Below, one piece after another: positions 16,254 to 26,656 of a DNA stretch of 64,000 nt. Position numbers and translations under genes: made by a program. This DNA is from Aliivibrio wodanis (lineage in GTDB: Bacteria > Pseudomonadota > Gammaproteobacteria > Enterobacterales > Vibrionaceae): NCBI GenBank assembly GCA_000953695.1, contig LN554847.1, forward strand, positions 349,801 to 413,800, in the 5' to 3' direction. The notes under the pieces were generated by a model. The model made no database searches. It worked only from the letters and a program-made list of their open reading frames with translations, and was not told the DNA's origin. How positions within the stretch are numbered: the stretch's first letter is position 1; each line of letters starts with the position of its first letter.

Positions 16254-19200
16254 GCTGATTCCTTACAAATATCTTGTTGTTCTACAATGGTATTTTTATC
16301 ATCAATCTCAATGACGCTAAGGTGACCGTTAAAAATTACAGCTTGGGTCGTTTGCTGAGTCAACGTAAATAACCATTTCCCCCTGAATAATTCACAGCTA
16401 TTGGTTGGGAAGTAAGCATTAATTAATTCGCCACTTTTTACAGTGATGATTCTTGTTAAAGTATACTTTTTCTTTGCTCTTTTAGTCTTACGTAGAGTAC
16501 TTGACTTAGGTATGTGTTCCTTTTCGATTTTTAAGATAAGGTGATGAATATCCTCTGGGTTATCACTATTTATACGTAACTTAAAGCCAAAGACAGCGTT
16601 ATCATTATTGGTGACTATTTCTTGATTATTAAAATCAGAGTTAGTCAATTTTGAGCCATATTGCTCTGCATGGGCAGTACAGGTATAGGTTGCTACTTTT
16701 AGTATCGAAATGGAGTGTTGAGCGCATAGAAAGGCTTCAGAATCATTTGAATATACTTCAAAACGGTACTGACCAAACACTAATTCCTCTGTGTCAAAAG
16801 GAGCAATTAGGGTAAAAGGTTGGTTGTGCCTGATGATTGATTCCCATTGCGTAATGGTTTTACCATTAATTTCAGGGTGATGGAGCTTAATCGTTACGCC
16901 ATGAATGCGACTGAACCCTCTTGTTTCAATCTTAAACCTACAACCAATAGTCGAAATATCGCTTTTATTGGCGATAGGAGTTGGGCGAGAAAATGAGTCG
17001 GATTTGGGATGGTAAAACCCGAATTCATAGGCCGTGAACTGCATCAATAAAGTGTCACAGCAGTGATTCCCTAGTAAATAATCGACTTTATGCCCTATAG
17101 TATTACTCTCAATGACACCAAAATGGTAATCAATAGGCTGGAGTGCTTCTCTTTTAAGAGAGAGCATATTAGCTACATCGTAAGCATAAATACTAGCGCT
17201 TTCATCTCGATAGATAATGCCTTGTTTTTCATTGAGGTATATATGATCGGTTGCGGCTTCAGGATCTCCTTGTAAATATCCAACAAAGCTACCATCTAGA
17301 GATCTAAAAATGGTAATTAAACCATCCTCATCACAGTCAGCTAGAATATAATTTCCGTTATCACTATAGGTATATTGATAGATAAAGTCATCAATCGAAA
17401 GTTGAGCGACAATGGTCTTTTTTTCAATATTAAACAGACTATTTTTATATACGAAATGTAGGTTGTCTGGCGAGAGTGCAATTTCATCGCTGCCTAATGC
17501 GCTTTCAAAAGGGTGATTAAGCGAAGTTCGTAAGCCAGTTGTTAAATCAATATAAATGATCTCTTCATTTGTATAGCTATAAGGATCTTCAACGATAATT
17601 GCGAACTTACCATTTGAACTCATTATTATTGATTTTGTAGAATCTAAGCAATTAAAGCGGAGTTTTTCGGTAAAGGTTATAAGGTCAAATACCACAAGTG
17701 TATTTTCAACTTCAGTAATAAGATCAAGATTATCTGGATTGAACTCAGCGTAATCTTCCACTTCTTGAGTTAATCGTATTAACAACGTATTACCATCATC
17801 CGAAAGTTGTAAGCCCTCAAAGTGTAAGTTAGCTGTTAAATGAAATACAGGGTCGATCTTCCCTAAGTGCCAACCTTTTATTACACCTATCTCATCGTCA
17901 TAAGTAACGACATGAGCAATACTTGATGATGTTGCTTTTTCTGCGGCATCAAAATCATAAAGATTGCTTTCTTCGAAGTTTCTCCATGAGACTCCTTTAT
18001 GCTGGGTGAGATCAGAAATATAAAGATTTTCGGCAGTACTATAAATAAGATAAGGGGATTCTTGGTAAGTAACACAACGAAAATTATGACTATTATGTAT
18101 AGCAAATAAAGGAGTAGCTCGTCGTTCTTCACGTAAACGCTCTTGCCTTACTCGACAAGATTCATATCCATAAAACAGAGTAAAAGCAGGGTCTATGTTT
18201 TGGTTTAAAATACACTTAATGTAATGAGATATTTTGGCATTGAGTTTATCCATTTGGGAAATAATAGCAGGGATATTATCTATGTTTTTCTCTAATCCTG
18301 TGATTTCAGCCGCTAACCTAGCTGTGTAACTATGAAAAATATACAGTGATTCATTGGTAACATCAGTTATTGATGATTGCTTTAAGCTGTGTAAAAGGTC
18401 GACTAAACTTGATTGAATATCTTCATCATTATCAATATCTTCTAGTGTTTTATAACAAGCATCTGATTGGAAAATAATTTGATTTTTAATTGCTTCGGTT
18501 GCAGTGATTAAGCATAGTTCATCAATAAAGTTGGGATCTTTTAGTTGTTCAATAAAAGAAGAGGTAAACTTAGGAGCTTCTTCATTATCACTTGATAAAC
18601 GATAAGGTAATGCTGAGTAAAGATATTTGAGATAAGGTGAATTTGGATATTGAGATATAATCTCGTGGATAAGATCTTCAGTATTAACTAAGTGCCAACG
18701 ATCTGAGGTTCCATAACTATCAATGAAATCAAGAATAAATTGATCGCTGTAACTAAATAATCCTCGGTATGGAGCTTCAAAAAGTAACTCTTGGCTACGT
18801 TGATAGCGTAAATCAAACTCTGTGCCTTCCGTGAACTGGCACTCATCAATAGTTTTGATGTATTTGAGCACTAAACCTCTTAACTCTTCATGTTTAGCTG
18901 CGAGGGAGAATAGATTAACCCTTCTTTCTTTTTGCCATTGTTCATAAAAATAAAAGCTACCGTGATTTTCAGAGGCTTGAGCTTGGCGGTAATGTTGTTC
19001 ATTTTGACCAACAAAATCGGTAGTATCATCTTTTTCTGAATCAAAAAATGTGTAAATGATGTTATCGCGTGTATTTAGGCTGCTGAATATTGAGCGATCT
19101 TCTATGTCAGTGATTAATCTTTGAAGCGTTTCTTTGATACTATTTAGATCGTTACTGTTATAAATCACTTTATGAATGCAGTTTCGCCCGTAATGGCGTT

Positions 19201-19474
19201 CTAAATAAGTAATGGCTTTATCTCGTATTGTTTTTATATCGATGTCATTTTTTAATTCATGAAGAAAGAGATCATAGTAACTAGTTAGTTGTTTTAATGA
19301 ACTAATGACGAGATGAATAAATGGCCATTGGGATTGATTGTTAAATTCCTCATCATTGGATGTTGGTTTTAGTTGTTTTAGTTCGGAATATAATTCAGCT
19401 ATAGCGGTAGAATTTATGTCATTGCTGTTTTGAATTTGGCGAACAAGTACATCTATGTGATTATTGTTTTTCAT
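16247..19474 (-). CDS. Large cytoplasmic protein with helical N-terminus and beta-propeller-like middle (1075 aa)
   Basis: I cannot name this family. There is no signal peptide or membrane segment. Residues 1-430 are mostly helical. From about 450 to 790 come repeating strands of propeller type, with units such as LQLSDDGNTLLIRL, IIMSSNGKFAIIV, IALSPDNLHFVYK and TYSDNGNYILADCDEDG, resembling WD40 or similar blades. The last 280 residues look beta-rich and contain a stretch on ligand-like strands (GFKLRINSDNPEDIHHLIL). No nuclease, ATPase or kinase motif was found. It overlaps the 300-residue partner gene by 7 bp. The layout suggests a large scaffold or interaction protein; function is unknown. 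Confidence 0.75.
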   Translation of the reverse strand: MKNNNHIDVLVRQIQNSNDINSTAIAELYSELKQLKPTSNDEEFNNQSQWPFIHLVISSLKQLTSYYDLFLHELKNDIDIKTIRDKAITYLERHYGRNCIHKVIYNSNDLNSIKETLQRLITDIEDRSIFSSLNTRDNIIYTFFDSEKDDTTDFVGQNEQHYRQAQASENHGSFYFYEQWQKERRVNLFSLAAKHEELRGLVLKYIKTIDECQFTEGTEFDLRYQRSQELLFEAPYRGLFSYSDQFILDFIDSYGTSDRWHLVNTEDLIHEIISQYPNSPYLKYLYSALPYRLSSDNEEAPKFTSSFIEQLKDPNFIDELCLITATEAIKNQIIFQSDACYKTLEDIDNDEDIQSSLVDLLHSLKQSSITDVTNESLYIFHSYTARLAAEITGLEKNIDNIPAIISQMDKLNAKISHYIKCILNQNIDPAFTLFYGYESCRVRQERLREERRATPLFAIHNSHNFRCVTYQESPYLIYSTAENLYISDLTQHKGVSWRNFEESNLYDFDAAEKATSSSIAHVVTYDDEIGVIKGWHLGKIDPVFHLTANLHFEGLQLSDDGNTLLIRLTQEVEDYAEFNPDNLDLITEVENTLVVFDLITFTEKLRFNCLDSTKSIIMSSNGKFAIIVEDPYSYTNEEIIYIDLTTGLRTSLNHPFESALGSDEIALSPDNLHFVYKNSLFNIEKKTIVAQLSIDDFIYQYTYSDNGNYILADCDEDGLITIFRSLDGSFVGYLQGDPEAATDHIYLNEKQGIIYRDESASIYAYDVANMLSLKREALQPIDYHFGVIESNTIGHKVDYLLGNHCCDTLLMQFTAYEFGFYHPKSDSFSRPTPIANKSDISTIGCRFKIETRGFSRIHGVTIKLHHPEINGKTITQWESIIRHNQPFTLIAPFDTEELVFGQYRFEVYSNDSEAFLCAQHSISILKVATYTCTAHAEQYGSKLTNSDFNNQEIVTNNDNAVFGFKLRINSDNPEDIHHLILKIEKEHIPKSSTLRKTKRAKKKYTLTRIITVKSGELINAYFPTNSCELFRGKWLFTLTQQTTQAVIFNGHLSVIEIDDKNTIVEQQDICKESAC

Positions 19475-19548
19475 ATATGCCCAAAAAAGAGGTTTTTTGT
19501 ATTATATGAAATGTAATCAGCTATTTACAGGTTATAAATCTCTTTTAT

Positions 19549-19573
19549 AAAAAAAATCAGGTTATAGATAACC
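19549..19573 (-). terminator. Terminator after the MltF-like gene
   Basis: On the minus strand GGTTAT-CT-ATAACC is followed by TGATTTTTTTT. It lies 44 bp past the stop of the lytic-transglycosylase-like gene. Confidence 0.65.
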
Positions 19574-19616
19574 GTTGATGATATAGATTTCCTAAATGTC
19601 TTTTTTGGGCGTTTTA

Positions 19617-21035
19617 TCAAAACAATTTATAATTAGAGGCATTTTGTTGCTCTCTGAGTGTTTGAAGTAAGGTGATTTGTTTATAAATAACATAGTAACG
19701 ACTAATGTTAGCTACGTAATTGACAGGTTCTTTACTGACGTATTTTTGTGCCATGATCTCAACATTATTGAACCAGATATTAGGGTTATAGCCATGTTTT
19801 ACTGCCATTCTACGCATTTTTCTTACGTTAGCAGGACCTGCGTTATAGGCGGCCAGTGAAAAATACATTTGATTTTCTTTAGTGATATCTGGCTTTAAGA
19901 AATAACGCTTATGTACAAAATCCATATATTTTACGCCCGCGTGAATATTATTTTTTAAAATTTTAAAGTTCTTTATATTAATATACGGCTCATTCGCGGT
20001 GCTAGGTAGTACTTGCATGATCCCCACAGCTCCTTTATGAGAAACTAAATGGTTATTAAACCTTGATTCTTGATAAGCTTGAGCTGAGATCATTAGCCAA
20101 TCGAATTCATACTTCTCTGCATATTGCTTAAAGAGAGTGGATAGGTTGTTAAATTGGTCCATGGTCTTTGGGTTTATTGCTTTGTTTAGCCATTGGGTGT
20201 TATTTAAATATTTGTTGTAAATAACATTGCCTAAATATGAGCCTTGTTTAATTCTCCTTATGTATTTATTTACAATAGATTTAAGTTGAGGAGTGTCTTT
20301 TCTTATCGCCCAGCTAATATTAGCTTGAGTCCTGATTGGTAGGTCTTCATTGATCGTAATATTTTTCATTATTCTTGACCATAATTGAGATTTATGGCTA
20401 TCAATGACTGTCATGGGTAATATGTCTTGATTTATCATCTCCATAAGTTCGTAATCTTGAAGGTTCTCTTCTAAAAAATGAACATTAATAGGAGGGATAC
20501 CATCACTAAAAAGCTGTTGATTAATGCGCTGCAAACTTTCAAAATAACTAGAGCTTGGTCGAACCCATATCTCTTTTCCTGATAGTTGTTCTATTGAGGT
20601 GATCTCTGGTATTGATTTTGAAGTGACAAGCCATTCTTGGCTATTACTGATAACAGGATCACTAAAATCAACAGTCTTTAAACGCTGAGGTGTGATGGTG
20701 AGGTTTGCAACCGCTATATCACCAAAACCAGTTTCTAAAGCGCGAAATAGGTCATCACGAGGAACAGGAATAACTTGCACATTTACATTAATGTTATTTT
20801 TGTGTAGGTGTAATTCGAAATGATGAATGAACTCTGCGATGACTCCTTTTGGTTGGCCTTTCTCTATATAATAAAAACCAAGATCGGCAGATACTAGAAC
20901 ACGTACTGTTCCTTTTTTCTTTAGAGTATTGAGATCTCCTGTATATGGTGTTTGTGCCATAGGTGAAAGCTCAAGGGCCATAGAAAATGGAGATAATAAT
21001 AAAAACAACAACCAAACCCTACATGGCCAAAACAT
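19617..21035 (-). CDS. MltF-like membrane-bound lytic transglycosylase
   Basis: The 472-residue protein combines a signal sequence (WLLFLLLSPFSMA), a family 3 solute-binding-like domain (about 35-275, with VRVLVSADLGFYYIEKG, GFGDIAVANLTITPQR and VDFSDPV) and a C-terminal SLT domain (about 300-450) with catalytic Glu in AQAYQESRF and the motif GAVGIMQVLPSTA. This is the domain order of MltF, which cleaves peptidoglycan strands and is allosterically controlled by muropeptide binding to the first domain. It is probably a paralogue of the chromosomal mltF. GGGGGTCGCTT precedes the ATG. A weak terminator follows. Confidence 0.88.
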   Translation of the reverse strand: MFWPCRVWLLFLLLSPFSMALELSPMAQTPYTGDLNTLKKKGTVRVLVSADLGFYYIEKGQPKGVIAEFIHHFELHLHKNNINVNVQVIPVPRDDLFRALETGFGDIAVANLTITPQRLKTVDFSDPVISNSQEWLVTSKSIPEITSIEQLSGKEIWVRPSSSYFESLQRINQQLFSDGIPPINVHFLEENLQDYELMEMINQDILPMTVIDSHKSQLWSRIMKNITINEDLPIRTQANISWAIRKDTPQLKSIVNKYIRRIKQGSYLGNVIYNKYLNNTQWLNKAINPKTMDQFNNLSTLFKQYAEKYEFDWLMISAQAYQESRFNNHLVSHKGAVGIMQVLPSTANEPYINIKNFKILKNNIHAGVKYMDFVHKRYFLKPDITKENQMYFSLAAYNAGPANVRKMRRMAVKHGYNPNIWFNNVEIMAQKYVSKEPVNYVANISRYYVIYKQITLLQTLREQQNASNYKLF

Positions 21036-21128
21036 AAGCGACCCCCATTATTAACAAGATAATAACAAGTTAGGTTAAAAACCGAATGGGATCAAGTATT
21101 TTTATGCAGAGTTACTGATTTTTAATAC

Positions 21129-21162
21129 AAAAAAGCCAGAGCAGGAAGAACCAACTCTGTCT
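21129..21162 (-). terminator. Terminator after the chemoreceptor gene
   Basis: On the minus strand GACAGAG...CTCTGGC is followed by six T. The stem is imperfect in the middle. Confidence 0.6.
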
Positions 21163-21187
21163 TTTATAAAGTGTGCTCTAAATATGG

Positions 21188-23074
21188 TTAATATTTAAAT
21201 AAATTCACTTGGTTATTTAGTTGTTTAGCAATACTTCGCAAATCTTGTGATAGTTTTTGTGAATCTTCAGCCTGATGTGACATCTTATCTGAAACATCGT
21301 TTGCTGATTGAATATTCATACTAACTTCATTCGTTACTGTTCTTTGTTCTGCTGCTGCGTTAGATATTTGAGTTGCCATATCTGAGATCTGTATGATAGA
21401 TGTTGATATTTCCTCTAGTGCTTGAGTTGCGTTATTAGCATCATCAACACTAGATTGAGCGAATACTTTACTTTCATCCATACTATGAACGGCACTTGCA
21501 GTATTGCGCTGTAGTGTTTCAATCATTTGGCGGATCTCATCGGTAGAGCTGTGAGTTCTTTGCGAGAGTACTCGTACTTCATCGGCAACAACAGCAAAGC
21601 CTCGACCTTGCTCACCAGCACGAGCTGCTTCAATGGCTGCATTTAGTGCAAGGAGATTGGTCTGCTCTGCAATATCACGAATTGTTGAAAGAATTGTATT
21701 GATGTCTTGGGCATTCTTATTCAACTCCTGAATGATACCTGAAGCATTATCAACTTGACTTGCAAGGTTGGTAATTGATTCTTGGTTACGCATGATAACC
21801 TGCTTACCTTGGTCACAATGTTCAGTTGAATTGATTGCTGAATCTGCCGTCATTTGTGCATTATTAGCGACCTCTTGAGCTGTTGCCGACATTTCATGAA
21901 CCGCAGTTGCGATTTGTGAGATCTCATTTAATTGAATTGAAAGCCCTTCATTGGTTTGGCTTGCTACTTGAGTACTGACTTTAGATTGTGAATTTAGCTC
22001 AGATGAGGAAGTTGCGATGTCTTTCACTATACTCTGTAGTTTTTCTACAAAACCATTAACATGACCAGCTAAAGTACCAATTTCATCTTTAGAGTTTACG
22101 CTAATACGTTGGGTTAGATCGCCATTGCCTTTAGATAAATCTTCCATTGCCTTACTTAAGACATTTAACGGCGCTAGCGCTTGCTTAATTAAGAACATAG
22201 CTAAGGCAGCAATGATTGCGATTTGAATTAAAGTCATAATTGCAGAGTCACGTAATACACTTCGAACTGAAGCAAACGCTTGTTTTTTATCTACAACAGC
22301 TATGAAATACCAATCAGTTTGAGGAACTTTAGCCGCTGTTAGGAAAGCCTCTTTACCATAAACGATAACTTCTGATTGAGAGTGATTATTAGAAAGTGTT
22401 TGAATCTTATTAAGAGAAAAGCCATCACCGAGCGCAGAGATAGATTTCATAGTCATATTTTTATCTGGGTGGGCAACAAAGTTACCATCACCATCAACAA
22501 GGAAAGCTGATACGCCATCTTGATTAATGGCTAAAATATCATCGACGATAGATTGGATACTAACATCTGCCCCGATTACACCTCGATAGCCATTGGTATT
22601 AAAAGCCTTCGCGATGGTAATTACAAGGCCACCATTACCCGCATCGACATATGGGCTTGTTACAATGGTGTTTGATGTTGAAGAGGCATCTCTGTACCAA
22701 CCTCGTTGGCGAGGGTCATAACTAGCAGGAACTGGATTATCAGCATTACTTTGGAAAAATTCACCAGTCTCAAGCCCTGCATAGCTGATGATGAAATGCC
22801 CAGCTCGTTGAGACTGATTGAAGTAAGTAATAGGTACATCGGCATATGAAAAGGCATTGGTTGATGCTTCAACAATATTAATACGTCCACTGATCCATTT
22901 ATCAAGGCCAGAGACACTTGCTTTAGTTAAGGCTGCTGAAAATTGGTTAACAGAGTTGTAGGTTTCAGCCATTAACTGTCGGCCAGTCATTACGGTCTGT
23001 ATTGATCCCATCACTAAAATGATGACAACAAACATGAGTGTGAGCTTATTTTTTATAGAAATATTATTTAACAT
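21188..23074 (-). CDS. Methyl-accepting chemotaxis protein with dCache sensor
   Basis: The ATG at 23074 follows GGGGGAAACTA and starts directly at [14 protein letters not shown]; the longer frame to 23116 adds 14 unlikely residues. The 628-residue receptor has a membrane segment at about 10-30, a periplasmic double-Cache domain to about 270 ([23 protein letters not shown]), a second membrane segment at about 278-300, HAMP, and the methyl-accepting signalling domain with [20 protein letters not shown]. DPRxRxWY plus a downstream Asp are typical of dCache ligand pockets that bind amino acids or related compounds; the ligand cannot be named. Confidence 0.95.
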   Translation of the reverse strand: MLNNISIKNKLTLMFVVIILVMGSIQTVMTGRQLMAETYNSVNQFSAALTKASVSGLDKWISGRINIVEASTNAFSYADVPITYFNQSQRAGHFIISYAGLETGEFFQSNADNPVPASYDPRQRGWYRDASSTSNTIVTSPYVDAGNGGLVITIAKAFNTNGYRGVIGADVSIQSIVDDILAINQDGVSAFLVDGDGNFVAHPDKNMTMKSISALGDGFSLNKIQTLSNNHSQSEVIVYGKEAFLTAAKVPQTDWYFIAVVDKKQAFASVRSVLRDSAIMTLIQIAIIAALAMFLIKQALAPLNVLSKAMEDLSKGNGDLTQRISVNSKDEIGTLAGHVNGFVEKLQSIVKDIATSSSELNSQSKVSTQVASQTNEGLSIQLNEISQIATAVHEMSATAQEVANNAQMTADSAINSTEHCDQGKQVIMRNQESITNLASQVDNASGIIQELNKNAQDINTILSTIRDIAEQTNLLALNAAIEAARAGEQGRGFAVVADEVRVLSQRTHSSTDEIRQMIETLQRNTASAVHSMDESKVFAQSSVDDANNATQALEEISTSIIQISDMATQISNAAAEQRTVTNEVSMNIQSANDVSDKMSHQAEDSQKLSQDLRSIAKQLNNQVNLFKY

Positions 23075-23189
23075 TAGTTTCCCCCGATCCTTTTGTTTAT
23101 ATCTATATCGTACCATAAATTAAATCTAGGTAAATTAATTGTTAATATTATTAATACCTAATGTAGTGCCGACTTTATTTTTGTTAGGG

Positions 23190-23729
23190 CTAGAATGTAA
23201 ACCTTGCTGTCATCATCATTTGACCGCCATAAACACCACCAAACTTTGCTTCTGCGCCTACTGATAATTGATCTGTTGAATGGAAGCGAAAATGAACACT
23301 ACCAACATCTTTTTGAACATTACTACTGAATAATTGACCGTATTGAGCACCAAGTTCCATTTGTTGCATTAACCACACGCGAAAACCAAGGTTTATCTCA
23401 GTGAGCATTTCATCACCAAGTTTGTCACTCGACTTATCTTTAACATTGTGCAGTAAAAGTTGACCGTAAATATCTGCAAACTCATTGGCTGGGCCATTAA
23501 ATCCCATGCCACCGCTAATATCCCAATCACCTTCGAATCTAGTGTCTATTTTACCGATAATATGAGAGTTCTCTGTAAACTGTTGGTTTACTTGTACACC
23601 AGAAGTACCAGGACTTGTTCCTACGCGAACTTCAAAAAAGTTATAAGGGAAATTATTCGCTATTGCATTTGAAGAGGTAAGAGCCGCCGCTAAAAGAAGG
23701 GCTTTTTTGATGTATTTAATTGATTCCAT
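23190..23729 (-). CDS. Small outer-membrane beta-barrel-like protein
   Basis: The 179-residue product has a signal peptide (ALLLAAALTSSNAIA) and then alternating hydrophobic strands ending in a C-terminal aromatic (MMMTARFTF), which is the recognition signal for barrel insertion. The length fits an 8-stranded barrel of the OmpW/OmpA size class, though no named family is evident. It is on the same strand as the YgiW/YdeI-like gene 83 bp upstream, with a terminator between them, so co-transcription is not certain. Function unknown. Confidence 0.7.
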   Translation of the reverse strand: MESIKYIKKALLLAAALTSSNAIANNFPYNFFEVRVGTSPGTSGVQVNQQFTENSHIIGKIDTRFEGDWDISGGMGFNGPANEFADIYGQLLLHNVKDKSSDKLGDEMLTEINLGFRVWLMQQMELGAQYGQLFSSNVQKDVGSVHFRFHSTDQLSVGAEAKFGGVYGGQMMMTARFTF

Positions 23730-23765
23730 AACTTAATTAACCTGATATTCATGAATTTTATCTAT

Positions 23766-23789
23766 GAAAAAGCCTGCAATAAGCAGGCC
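23766..23789 (-). terminator. Terminator after the YgiW/YdeI-like gene
   Basis: On the minus strand GCCTGC-TTATT-GCAGGC is followed by five T, directly after the stop. Confidence 0.85.
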
Positions 23790-23812
23790 AGGTTATTTGT
23801 TTTAGATATATT

Positions 23813-24193
23813 TTATAACGTTTGTAAGCGTTCTACTTCAATCTCTGGTATTTTTCCACCTTCATATTCGCCAAAAATACGGACTTTAGTCGTTTCATTG
23901 ATTGCTGTCGGTAATGAAATATCATCGTCTAACTCTATTTGAATTTCTGTTGTGCCGTCAGAAAATAGGTATTTGTCTTTACGAATATGACGAATAATTT
24001 GGCCATCTACAATTGCGTTCTGTTCTGTGAACATCCCCGTGTCTTTTAATAGCTCTGCAACGCTAATTGTGCTGACAGGACCAGTGTAATTAAATTGAGC
24101 TTGTTTATGATTATTGTGATCACCATTATCAGCTAGAGCAATTGTTGGAGATAAGATTAGAGCTGCTGTGATTGCTATAATTGTCTTTTTCAT
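23813..24193 (-). CDS. YgiW/YdeI family periplasmic OB-fold stress protein
   Basis: The 126-residue protein has a signal peptide (ITAALILSPTIALA) and a bacterial OB-fold (BOF) domain with VAELLKDTGMFTEQNAIVDGQI, YLFSDGTTEIQIELDDD and VRIFGEYEGG. Members of this family (E. coli YgiW and YdeI, Salmonella VisP) help cells withstand peroxide, metals or host peptides; the ligand is uncertain. A histidine/asparagine-rich stretch just after the signal (NGDHNNHK) might bind metal, but this is speculative. The family call is firm. Confidence 0.88.
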   Translation of the reverse strand: MKKTIIAITAALILSPTIALADNGDHNNHKQAQFNYTGPVSTISVAELLKDTGMFTEQNAIVDGQIIRHIRKDKYLFSDGTTEIQIELDDDISLPTAINETTKVRIFGEYEGGKIPEIEVERLQTL

Positions 24194-24402
24194 AATAAAT
24201 CCTTAGTTTGATAATAGGGCTGTTTTAAGCGTTTTGCTTCGATAGAACTATTAAAACAAACTTAGGTTGAATCAATCGTGAGTAAGTTATTCATATTCAA
24301 TTCATCTTGAGTTAGGTTTGCAGAAGTAAACAGTTCCTCGCCTCTGAACTGAGAATAATGTTAATATTATAGATTGATGTTTAACGTAGAATAGATGGAA
24401 TT

Positions 24403-25908
24403 ATGCATACTTTCTCTCCACTAATGGTTCAAGGGACAACTTCTGATGCTGGTAAAACAGTTCTTGTGGCAGGCTTATGCCGAGTACTTGCCAATAAAGG
24501 GATCCAAGTTGCCCCTTTTAAACCACAAAATATGGCTTTAAACAGTGCTGTAACAGAAGATGGAGGCGAGATCGGTCGCGCTCAAGCCTTACAGGCAGAT
24601 GCTGCACGAGTTAAAGCACATGTTCATATGAATCCTATTTTATTAAAACCAAATACCGATATTGGAGCTCAAGTTATTGTTCAAGGTAAAGCTATTGAAA
24701 CCATGGATGCATGGGGTTTTCATGATTATAAGAAACTGGCCATGCCTTATGTATTAGAATCATTCTCTTATTTATCTAACAATTATCAGTGCGTCATGAT
24801 TGAAGGTGCGGGCAGTCCAGCTGAAATTAATTTACGTGAAAATGATATTGCTAATATGGGGTTTGCTGAAGCTGCGGATGTTCCTGTTATTATAGTCGCC
24901 GATATTGACCGTGGTGGCGTGTTTGCTCACCTTTATGGCACTCTGGCACTTTTATCTGAATCAGAACAAGCACGAGTAAAAGGATTTGTCATTAATCGAT
25001 TTCGTGGTGATATATCTCTGTTAGTTCCAGGTCTAAAATGGCTTGAAGAGAAAACAGGTAAACCAGTACTCGGGGTTATTCCATATTTACATGGTTTAAA
25101 CCTTGAAGCTGAAGATGCCATTAAGAGTGAGCAACTAGAACAAGGAAAATTTGTGGTTAAAGTGCCAGTACTTACTCGTATTAGTAATCATACTGATTTT
25201 GACCCGTTACGATTACACCCAGAAATTGATCTTCAATTTGTAGGCAAAGGGGACTCTCTATCTGGTGCTGATTTTATTATTTTGCCAGGCAGTAAGTCAG
25301 TACAAGCGGACTTAACTTATCTCAAGTCCCAGGGTTGGGATAAAGACATCGAAAGGCATTTACGTTATGGCGGTAAAGTTATGGGTATTTGTGGTGGCTA
25401 TCAAATGCTAGGTGAGCGTCTTTCAGATCCTCTTGGCCTTGAAGGAGAAATCTCTTCTATTTCAGGATTAGGCTATTTACCTATTGCGACTGAGTTGAAA
25501 AAACAGAAGCAACTCACTTTAGTTGAGGGGAAACTACGTTTTTCAAATCAAATCCCTGTTAACGTTAAAGGTTATGAAATTCATGCCGGAGTGAGTACTC
25601 ACACGAAGGAAAATACTCACGCGTTAGATGATTGTTTCCCAATCTCAATTACAAATGAAAATACAGTAAGGCATGATGGTACACTCAACGATGAAAACAC
25701 CATTTTTGGAACCTACTTGCATGGTATTTTTGATGAACCAACCGCTTTTGAAAGCATTTTATCTTGGGCTGGTTTAAAAGAGGTTAAAGCGATAGATATG
25801 AATTTAATCCAAGAAGAGGCAATTGAACGCATCGCGGAGTCTATTGAGGAGAGTTTGGATCTGTCACAGATTTGGCCAAATTTATTTGAAAAGAAAGCAG
25901 CGTATTAA
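24403..25908 (+). CDS. cobQ: Cobyric acid synthase
   Basis: CobQ amidates four side chains of adenosylcobyrinic acid a,c-diamide in cobalamin synthesis, using glutamine and ATP. The 501-residue protein has the N-terminal P-loop ([11 protein letters not shown]) and a [13 protein letters not shown] motif, then a glutamine-amidotransferase domain with nucleophile Cys in [10 protein letters not shown] (about residue 332) and a catalytic His in [11 protein letters not shown]. The length and motif order match the family. No other corrinoid genes are in the window. The stop is 13 bp before modA, so modABC may be read from the same transcript although the functions are unrelated. No cobalamin riboswitch was seen upstream. 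Confidence 0.96.
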   Translation: MHTFSPLMVQGTTSDAGKTVLVAGLCRVLANKGIQVAPFKPQNMALNSAVTEDGGEIGRAQALQADAARVKAHVHMNPILLKPNTDIGAQVIVQGKAIETMDAWGFHDYKKLAMPYVLESFSYLSNNYQCVMIEGAGSPAEINLRENDIANMGFAEAADVPVIIVADIDRGGVFAHLYGTLALLSESEQARVKGFVINRFRGDISLLVPGLKWLEEKTGKPVLGVIPYLHGLNLEAEDAIKSEQLEQGKFVVKVPVLTRISNHTDFDPLRLHPEIDLQFVGKGDSLSGADFIILPGSKSVQADLTYLKSQGWDKDIERHLRYGGKVMGICGGYQMLGERLSDPLGLEGEISSISGLGYLPIATELKKQKQLTLVEGKLRFSNQIPVNVKGYEIHAGVSTHTKENTHALDDCFPISITNENTVRHDGTLNDENTIFGTYLHGIFDEPTAFESILSWAGLKEVKAIDMNLIQEEAIERIAESIEESLDLSQIWPNLFEKKAAY

Positions 25909-25921
25909 GGAAGGTATAACT

Positions 25922-26656
25922 ATGTCTAGATTGGCATTATTTTTAGCATTGCTGTTTAGCTCTTTATCAGTATCAGCAAATGTGACTGTTTATGCTGCTT
26001 CATCATTAACTAATGTGATGAATGATATTGTAGATTTGTATCAGAAAGAAACCGGTGAAAGAGTACGTATGAGTTATGCTGGTTCTTCGTCACTTGCTCG
26101 ACAAATCGCAAATGGTGCGCCTGCTGATATTTATCTTTCTGCCAATATCAAATGGATGAATTACTTGGTTGAGCAAGATAGGGTTGAAATCCCGAGCAAC
26201 GTGGATTTATTGCAAAATAGTTTGGTTTTAATTGCCTCTAAAAGTACACCAAAACAGAACGCTTGGCAGTGGTTTATTAGTCAAAAAGAAATGCGAATTG
26301 CAATAGCAGATCCAAGGCATGTTCCTGCTGGTATTTATGGTAAGCAGAGTTTAAAGGCTCAGCACCGTTGGTTAGAAGTAAGTAAGCGCTTAGCATCAGG
26401 TAATAATGTACGCTCTGCTTTACTGTTTGTTGAGCGTGATGAAGCGCCATTGGGGATTGTGTATAAAACAGATGCCTTATTGTCAAACAGCGTCACGATA
26501 GTTGAAGAGTTTCCTAGTAATTCTCATGATCCTATTGTGTATCCAATGGCAATAATTAAAAGTAAAAAATCAGATCAAGTTACGCATTTTTATCAGTATT
26601 TATTATCTGAAAAAGTGAAGAAAATATTTGTTTCTTATGGGTTTACAACAGTTTAA
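25922..26656 (+). CDS. modA: Molybdate-binding periplasmic protein
   Basis: ModA captures molybdate for the ModBC importer. The ATG at 25922 has AAGGAAGGTATAACT before it and opens a signal peptide (ALFLALLFSSLSVSA); the longer frame back into cobQ has no site. The mature protein (about 225 residues) begins VTVYAASSLTNVMNDI and has YAGSSSLARQIANGAPADIYLSA, the ligand-pocket pattern of molybdate binders. Its last base is the A of the modB ATG (TAATG). Imported molybdate would serve enzymes such as TorA in this window. Confidence 0.95.
   Translation: MSRLALFLALLFSSLSVSANVTVYAASSLTNVMNDIVDLYQKETGERVRMSYAGSSSLARQIANGAPADIYLSANIKWMNYLVEQDRVEIPSNVDLLQNSLVLIASKSTPKQNAWQWFISQKEMRIAIADPRHVPAGIYGKQSLKAQHRWLEVSKRLASGNNVRSALLFVERDEAPLGIVYKTDALLSNSVTIVEEFPSNSHDPIVYPMAIIKSKKSDQVTHFYQYLLSEKVKKIFVSYGFTTV

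Noticed and set aside
15351..19474. The unknown operon as a known defence system
   Set aside because: No nuclease, ATPase, helicase, reverse transcriptase or toxin motif was found, so I do not claim it.
24194..24402. Cobalamin riboswitch before cobQ
   Set aside because: I did not find the conserved B12-box sequence in this interval.
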